A DNA stretch of 9,340 nt, taken from contig URIJ01000075.1 of assembly GCA_900547835.1 (NCBI GenBank), forward strand, positions 1 to 9,340. The letters run 5' to 3'. The notes beneath the pieces are model-generated. The model was not told where the DNA came from, did no database searches, and saw nothing but the letters and a program-made list of their open reading frames with translations. The position numbers and the translations under genes were made by a program. Source of the DNA: an uncultured Collinsella sp. (GTDB taxonomy: Bacteria > Actinomycetota > Coriobacteriia > Coriobacteriales > Coriobacteriaceae). The number at the start of each line of letters is the position of its first letter. The first letter of the stretch is position 1. Shown here piece by piece: positions 5,492-9,340 of the stretch.

Positions 5492-6232
5492 ATGATGACC
5501 GAAACGTCTGAGCTCGATTTTAGCGGCAAGGAACAGCTGTATTCTCAGCTGTACGATATCTTGTTCCAGGGAATTACGAGCGGTGCCTACAAGATTGGTG
5601 ATTACATTCCCTCCGAAAGTGATCTTATGAAGCGCTATGACGTTTCGCGTGCAACGGCGCGCAAAGCGATGGAGCTGCTTTCTAATAATGGCTTGATTGA
5701 GAAGAAGCGCGGCCGCGGATCCGAGGTCATTGCCAACGTGCCACTTAGCTCGCCTAAGCGTGTCTCGAGCTATATCAAAAAGAATGTGGACGAGTTTGCA
5801 GTGCCTCAAAAACGCTTGATTGAGTCTGGCGTTGTGACCATGCCCCAGCACGTTGCCCGCGAGCTGGGCTTGGCTGAGGGCACAAAGGCCTTCTGCCTTC
5901 GCCGTGTGCGCGTGTCGGGCGATCGTCCGTTCTATCTTGAGACGATTTATTACGAAGACGGTTATGTCCCGCATATTGCGGAACGCGACTTTTCCAAGGA
6001 ATCACTTCGCGCTTATCTCAATAACTCGTGCGATATTCGCTGGAGCCGTGTGAGCCAAAAGATTGGAGCTTGCGTTGCTACCGACGAGCAGGCCGAGCTT
6101 TTGGGCATCAGTGTCGGTGCTCCGTTGCTTAACATTACGAGGGTTTCTCATGACCAGCAGAACGTGCCCCGTGAGTATGTGGAGTCGTTCTACCGCGCCG
6201 ACCTCTATCGCCTCGAGATCGAACTCGATTAA
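5492..6232 (+). CDS. GntR-family transcriptional regulator, HutC subfamily (UTRA domain)
   Basis: A 246-residue DNA-binding regulator. Residues about 14-80 form the GntR winged helix: YSQLYDILFQGITSGAY leads into GDYIPSESDLMKRYDVSR at 37-54, then the recognition-helix region ATARKAMELL and the wing KKRGRGSEV. Residues about 100-246 match a UTRA ligand-binding domain, with FCLRRVRVSGDRPFYLETIYY at 134-154 (typical R-x-DGxPxxxE-x-Y pattern) and a C-terminal ESFYRADLYRLEIEL strand. Such domains bind a small metabolite, often a phosphorylated sugar, and release the DNA. The start is ATG 5492 or 5495; GGGGAGG at 5484-5490 lies very close to the first, so 5495 is a real alternative. Its promoter overlaps an inverted repeat, suggesting self-control. 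Context makes it the likely regulator of the PTS and aldolase genes. Confidence 0.92.
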   Translation: MMTETSELDFSGKEQLYSQLYDILFQGITSGAYKIGDYIPSESDLMKRYDVSRATARKAMELLSNNGLIEKKRGRGSEVIANVPLSSPKRVSSYIKKNVDEFAVPQKRLIESGVVTMPQHVARELGLAEGTKAFCLRRVRVSGDRPFYLETIYYEDGYVPHIAERDFSKESLRAYLNNSCDIRWSRVSQKIGACVATDEQAELLGISVGAPLLNITRVSHDQQNVPREYVESFYRADLYRLEIELD

Positions 6233-6267
6233 GGGGTTCTCCGTTCCGCTCTGACGCGGCGGCACTT

Positions 6268-6303
6268 TTGACAAACAATTCAGTCCGTACATTTCTATAT
6301 CAT
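6268..6303 (+). promoter_or_regulatory. Possible promoter for the transaldolase-type gene
   Basis: A perfect consensus -35, TTGACA, lies at 6268-6273 in the 92-base gap after the regulator. The best -10 matches, TATATC (6296-6301) and TATCAT (6298-6303), are too far (22-24 bp) for an ordinary promoter, so it is weak, distorted or regulator-dependent. ATATCAT also occurs at the candidate -10 of the aldolase operon (265-271). GTACATT is directly repeated at 6287-6293 and 6318-6324, flanking the ribosome binding site AAGGAG (6313-6318). Confidence 0.35.
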
Positions 6304-6324
6304 CATGTATGTAAGGAGTACATT

Positions 6325-7029
6325 ATGGCAATCAAGGTATTTGCCGACGGTGCCAATCTCGAGGGCATGCTCGACATGGCCGAGAACGGTAACGTTCAGG
6401 GCTTTACGACTAATCCCTCGCTTATGAAGGCGGGCGGCGTGACCGATTACCGCGAGTTCGCCAAGACCGTGCTCGAGCATATCACCGATGTCTCGGTTTC
6501 GTTTGAGGTCTTTGCGGACGATGAGGCGGGCATGGAGGCCGAGGCTCGCGAGATTGCGACTTGGGCTGACAATGTGTATGTCAAGATTCCCGCACTCAAC
6601 ACCAAGGGTGAGTCGACCGCGGCGCTCGTTAAACGTCTTTCCGCCGACGGCATTAAGGTAAACGTTACGACGATCTTTACTCCCGAGCAGGTCGATGAGT
6701 TTGTGGACGCTGTCTCCGCTGAGACGCCGTCCATCATCTCTATCTTCGCCGGCCGTATTGCCGATACCGGCGTTGATCCGCTGCCGTTGATGGCTGAGTC
6801 TGTCAAAAAGGCCGCGGCAAAGCCGCAGTGTGAGGTGCTCTGGGCGTCTACCCGTGAGCTGCTGAATATCTATCAGGCCGAGTCCGTGGGGTGCCAGATC
6901 ATTACCGTTCCCAACGGCATCCTGGCCAAGCGCAAGAACGTCGGTAAGGACCTCATGGAGTACTCACTCGACACCGTTAAGGGTTTCGCGCGTGATATCG
7001 AAACGCTTGGATTCCACATTCTGCCGTAA
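6325..7029 (+). CDS. Transaldolase / fructose-6-phosphate aldolase family protein (short TalC/FSA type)
   Basis: A 234-residue class I aldolase of the small transaldolase family. It forms a Schiff base through Lys87 in NVYVKIPA (83-90). Other marks are GFTTNPSL at 26-33 (family signature), NVTTIF at 113-118, and FAGRIADTG at 141-149 in the phosphate-binding region. Members either transfer a dihydroxyacetone unit (transaldolase) or cleave fructose 6-phosphate to dihydroxyacetone and glyceraldehyde 3-phosphate (FSA); sequence alone does not settle which. The length of about 220-235 fits the short subgroup rather than the roughly 315-residue TalB type. An in-frame extension upstream to 6268 has no ribosome binding site, whereas AAGGAG at 6313-6318 is 6 bases before ATG 6325. 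The gene precedes two transketolase halves, the usual non-oxidative pentose phosphate partner. Confidence 0.9.
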   Translation: MAIKVFADGANLEGMLDMAENGNVQGFTTNPSLMKAGGVTDYREFAKTVLEHITDVSVSFEVFADDEAGMEAEAREIATWADNVYVKIPALNTKGESTAALVKRLSADGIKVNVTTIFTPEQVDEFVDAVSAETPSIISIFAGRIADTGVDPLPLMAESVKKAAAKPQCEVLWASTRELLNIYQAESVGCQIITVPNGILAKRKNVGKDLMEYSLDTVKGFARDIETLGFHILP

Positions 7030-7109
7030 CCGGACAAGCCGAGTTGCCTATATCGGTTGATGCAGAAGGAGTAAGGGTCGTCGTTGCCTGTGCGGCGGCG
7101 ACTCGTAAT

Positions 7110-7163
7110 GCCCCAAGTTGGCAAAGGCTCCTGGCTTTTGTTGACTTGGGGCTTTTGTGTTTT
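7110..7163 (+). terminator. Intrinsic terminator after the transaldolase-type gene
   Basis: GCCCCAAGT (7110-7118) pairs with ACTTGGGGC (7144-7152). Wobble pairs and then CAAA (7122-7125) with TTTG (7137-7140) extend the stem inward to about 16 bp. TTTTGTGTTTT (7153-7163) follows directly. This is a strong + strand terminator. Another 7-bp hairpin lies just upstream (7077-7083 with 7096-7102). The transketolase genes therefore need a promoter downstream, or read-through. Confidence 0.85.
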
Positions 7164-7198
7164 AGGGTGAAATTTCCGTCTGGCACGCCATCTGAAAA

Positions 7199-7480
7199 AT
7201 GAGGATCGCAGGCGGTGCCGTCTGTACCGTGGGTATCGCCCACACGTATATGGCTCAGAAGACGATTCAAAATGAATGCGCCGCCTGTGGCATTGAGCAC
7301 AAGGCTGAGGCCCAGGGTGGCCTGGGTATCGAGAAGGAGCTGACGCGGGAAGACGTTGACTCCGCCGACATCGCGACCGTGCCTATGGCCGCGCTCAAGA
7401 AGTGGCTGCACCACACGCTGGCCGATCAAGGTCTCGCCTCCTTCGAGGACGACTGGGAAAAGGTCGTCGCGCGGGCTTAA
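7199..7480 (+). CDS. Orphan fructose-type PTS EIIB-like protein, possibly a decaying remnant
   Basis: A 93-residue open frame whose first two thirds clearly resemble fructose-family EIIB: the phospho-Cys loop appears as CTVGIAHTYMA at 9-19 (family form CPTGIAHTxMA), followed by the EAQGGLGIEKELTREDVDSADIA block at about 37-59, which matches the conserved xETQGxxGIENELTxxDIxxAD region. The 30-odd C-terminal residues do not look like the usual EIIB ending. The start aligns with the family N-terminus and an in-frame TGA ends two bases before the ATG, yet no ribosome binding site is visible. No EIIA or EIIC of fructose type is nearby. The altered loop, missing binding site and divergent tail suggest a remnant or a repurposed regulatory protein; a working transporter subunit is less likely. 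It lies between a terminator and the transketolase gene. Confidence 0.55.
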   Translation: MRIAGGAVCTVGIAHTYMAQKTIQNECAACGIEHKAEAQGGLGIEKELTREDVDSADIATVPMAALKKWLHHTLADQGLASFEDDWEKVVARA

Positions 7481-7544
7481 ACGAGTGAATTGCCTCGGCA
7501 TCGCATCATCCAGTGCCGGGGTTGTTCTCAAGAGAGGAATTCGT

Positions 7545-8375
7545 ATGACCAACCAGGAACTGGCGAAGGTCGCCAATGAGGTCAGGAAGGGTGTCGTGAC
7601 TGCGGTTCACGCCGCCAAGTCGGGGCATCCGGGCGGATCGCTTGGCGCCACCGACATTATGACCTACCTCTACTTTGAGGAAATGGATGTCGACCCGGCG
7701 AATCCGGGCCGCGCCGAGCGCGATCGCTTTGTGCTCTCCAAGGGACATTGCGCTCCGGCACTCTATGCCGTGCTCGCCGAACGCGGGTTCTTTCCAAAGG
7801 AGGAGCTCGAGACGCTCCGTCATATCGGCAGCCGCCTGCAGGGCCATCCCAATATGAATGACACGCCGGGCGTCGACATGTCTACCGGCTCGCTCGGCCA
7901 GGGCATCTCCGCCGCGGTTGGAATGGCGCTCGCCGCAAAGCACTGGGGTGACAGCTACCGCGTCTACACGCTGCTGGGCGACGGCGAGTGCGAGGAGGGC
8001 CAGGTGTGGGAGGCGGCCATGTTCGCCGGCAACCACGACTTGGATAACCTCGTTGCTATCGTCGATCACAATGGCCTGCAAATTGACGGCAGTATCGACG
8101 AAGTTAACTCTGCTATGCCGCTTGCCGACAAGTTCCGCGCCTTTAAGTGGCATGTGATCGAGCTCGCCGACGGTAACGACATGGCGCAGATTGCCGCCGC
8201 CTTTGCCGAGGCCCGCAAAGTGAGCGACTCGCCCGTGGCCATTATCGCCGAGACGGTGAAGGGCAAGGGCGTTTCCTTTATGGAAAACCAGGTGGGCTGG
8301 CACGGCAAGGCACCCAACGATGAGCAGTTTGAGCAGGCCATGGCCGAGCTCGCAGCAGCAGGGGAGGAGCTCTAA
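7545..8375 (+). CDS. Transketolase, N-terminal (thiamine diphosphate-binding) subunit
   Basis: A 276-residue protein forming the first half of a split transketolase, which transfers two-carbon ketol units between sugar phosphates in the cytoplasm. Visible marks are SGHPGGSLG at 26-34, LSKGHCAPALYA at 64-75, GHPN at 100-103, MSTGSLGQG at 112-120, and the diphosphate/metal motif GDGECEEGQVWEA at 145-157 ending in VDHN at 173-176. The open frame extends upstream to 7356, but GAGAGGAA directly before ATG 7545 and the family N-terminus fix the start here. The stop overlaps the next start by one base (TAATG), implying translational coupling to the C-terminal half. A single-chain transketolase is about 660 residues; the two halves together give 588, typical of the split form. 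Confidence 0.95.
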   Translation: MTNQELAKVANEVRKGVVTAVHAAKSGHPGGSLGATDIMTYLYFEEMDVDPANPGRAERDRFVLSKGHCAPALYAVLAERGFFPKEELETLRHIGSRLQGHPNMNDTPGVDMSTGSLGQGISAAVGMALAAKHWGDSYRVYTLLGDGECEEGQVWEAAMFAGNHDLDNLVAIVDHNGLQIDGSIDEVNSAMPLADKFRAFKWHVIELADGNDMAQIAAAFAEARKVSDSPVAIIAETVKGKGVSFMENQVGWHGKAPNDEQFEQAMAELAAAGEEL

Positions 8376-9313
8376 TGGCAGACGTCAAGAAAGTCGCCAC
8401 GCGCGTTAGCTATGGCGAGGCACTTGTCGAGCTGGGCAATGAGCGCGATGACTTTGTGGTTCTCGATGCCGACTTGGCCGCCGCCACGCAGACCGGTAAG
8501 TTTAAGGCTGCGCACCCTGAGCGCTTCTACGATGCCGGCATTGCCGAAAGCAACTTGATGGGACTTGCCGCCGGCATTGCGACCACGGGCCACGTTGCCT
8601 TTGCGAGCACCTTTGCCATGTTCGCCGCCGGCCGCGCGTACGAGCAAGTCCGCAATTCCATTGGCTACCCGCACCTCAACGTCAAAATCGGCGCCACGCA
8701 TGCGGGCATCTCGGTCGGCGAAGACGGCGCCACACATCAGTGCTGCGAGGACATTGCGCTCATGCGCACGATCCCGGGTATGACGGTGATCGTTCCCGCC
8801 GATGACGTCGAGGCTCGTGCTTGCGTGCGCGCCGCCTATGAGTATGAAGGTCCGGTCTACATGCGTTTCGGCCGCCTGGCAACACCGGTCATCAACGACC
8901 GCGAGGACTATGAGTTCAAGATTGGCCGCGGCGTGGTCGTGCGCGAGGGGTCCGATGTGACCATCATCGCTTGTGGCCTCATGGTCGCCGAGGCGCTTGA
9001 GGCTGCCGAGGCGCTCGCTGCCGATGGTATTGACGCCGAGGTCATCAACATGCACACGATCAAGCCGCTTGATGAGCGCCTGGTGGTTGCCAGCGCCAAG
9101 AAGACCGGTCGCGTGGTCACCGCCGAGGAACATTCGATTATCGGTGGTCTTGGCGAGGCCGTGGCTTCGGTGCTCGCGGAGCAGCATCCGGTGCCGATAC
9201 GACGCGTCGGCGTACGCGATGTGTACGGCGAGTCCGGCCCTGCGGTCGATTTGCTGCACAAGTACGGTTTGGACGCCGACGGTATCGAAGCTGCGGTCAT
9301 GTCTGTGCTGTAA
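8375..9313 (+). CDS. Transketolase, C-terminal (pyrimidine-binding plus C-terminal domain) subunit
   Basis: A 312-residue second half of the split transketolase. Residues 1 to about 175 form the pyrimidine-binding domain, with YDAGIAESNLMGLAAG at 52-67 supplying the cofactor-activating Glu58, ASTFAMFAAGRAYEQ at 77-91, and HAGISVGEDGATHQ at 109-122 with substrate-side His109 and His121. Residues about 190-312 form the C-terminal domain, with INMHTIKPLDE and VTAEEHSIIGGLG, as in transketolase and the related DXP-synthase family. The absence of DXP-synthase N-terminal features in the partner protein and the GHPGG motif there favour transketolase. GGGGAGGAG at 8361-8369 lies inside the previous gene and serves as ribosome binding site. 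No terminator is visible in the 27 bases left, so the unit may continue past the window. Confidence 0.95.
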   Translation: MADVKKVATRVSYGEALVELGNERDDFVVLDADLAAATQTGKFKAAHPERFYDAGIAESNLMGLAAGIATTGHVAFASTFAMFAAGRAYEQVRNSIGYPHLNVKIGATHAGISVGEDGATHQCCEDIALMRTIPGMTVIVPADDVEARACVRAAYEYEGPVYMRFGRLATPVINDREDYEFKIGRGVVVREGSDVTIIACGLMVAEALEAAEALAADGIDAEVINMHTIKPLDERLVVASAKKTGRVVTAEEHSIIGGLGEAVASVLAEQHPVPIRRVGVRDVYGESGPAVDLLHKYGLDADGIEAAVMSVL

Positions 9314-9340
9314 GGAAGACTTCCACGGGGTTTATATCTG

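Noticed and set aside
6268..6324. Upstream start for the transaldolase-type gene
   Set aside because: The extra 19 residues lack a ribosome binding site and lie over promoter-like sequence; AAGGAG correctly precedes ATG 6325.
7356..7544. N-terminal extension of the transketolase N-subunit
   Set aside because: The extra 63 residues overlap the EIIB-like frame, are Arg/Ser/Pro-rich and unlike the family; the ribosome binding site and family N-terminus place the start at 7545.
6325..9313. Sulfosugar (sulfo-TAL or sulfo-TK) degradation module
   Set aside because: Transaldolase and split transketolase occur in such pathways, but no sulfosugar isomerase, sulfolactaldehyde enzyme or exporter is seen; the ordinary pentose phosphate role is simpler.
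1..9340. CRISPR array, insertion sequence, prophage, tRNA or rRNA
   Set aside because: No regularly spaced repeats, transposase or integrase frames, tRNA-like cloverleaf or rRNA sequence were recognised.

Overview
The window is a compact carbohydrate-uptake and sugar-phosphate cluster from a bacterium. All nine well-supported genes and one doubtful one read on the + strand. G/C-ending codons, clear purine-rich ribosome binding sites, PTS genes and a transketolase split into two proteins suggest a Coriobacteriia-type actinobacterium, perhaps Collinsella-like. That placement is inference from style and gene content; no rRNA or other marker is present.

Layout. Bases 1-391 hold no supported gene: the terminator of an upstream unit (173-207), then a leader with repeated operator-like motifs and a strong 5' UTR hairpin. 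Unit 1 (392-3459) encodes a class II ketose-bisphosphate aldolase, then the EIIA, EIIB and EIIC proteins of an ascorbate/Ula-type phosphotransferase system, and ends at a terminator (3500-3552). Unit 2 (3576-5299) encodes a small TPR-like protein and an unusual fusion of a P-loop kinase-like domain with a deoxyribose-phosphate-aldolase (DERA) domain; a perfect terminator-like hairpin follows. Unit 3 starts with a GntR/HutC-family regulator (5492-6232), whose promoter sits inside an inverted repeat. It continues with a short transaldolase/fructose-6-phosphate-aldolase-type enzyme (6325-7029) and a canonical terminator (7110-7163). Then come a doubtful orphan fructose-type EIIB-like ORF (7199-7480) and the two transketolase halves (7545-8375 and 8375-9313), which overlap by one base.

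How it may work together. The PTS would import and phosphorylate a sugar. Four carbon-carbon bond enzymes (ketose-bisphosphate aldolase, DERA-type aldolase, transaldolase-type aldolase, transketolase) could then cut or rearrange the sugar phosphates toward triose phosphates. No Ula pathway enzymes (UlaD, UlaE, UlaF, UlaG) are visible. Two residues that I recall as ascorbate-contacting in E. coli UlaA differ here, so the substrate is probably not ascorbate. The kinase-DERA fusion is the most novel element: it could add a phosphate and then cleave the product, but its substrate cannot be read from sequence alone. The GntR regulator is the obvious candidate controller.
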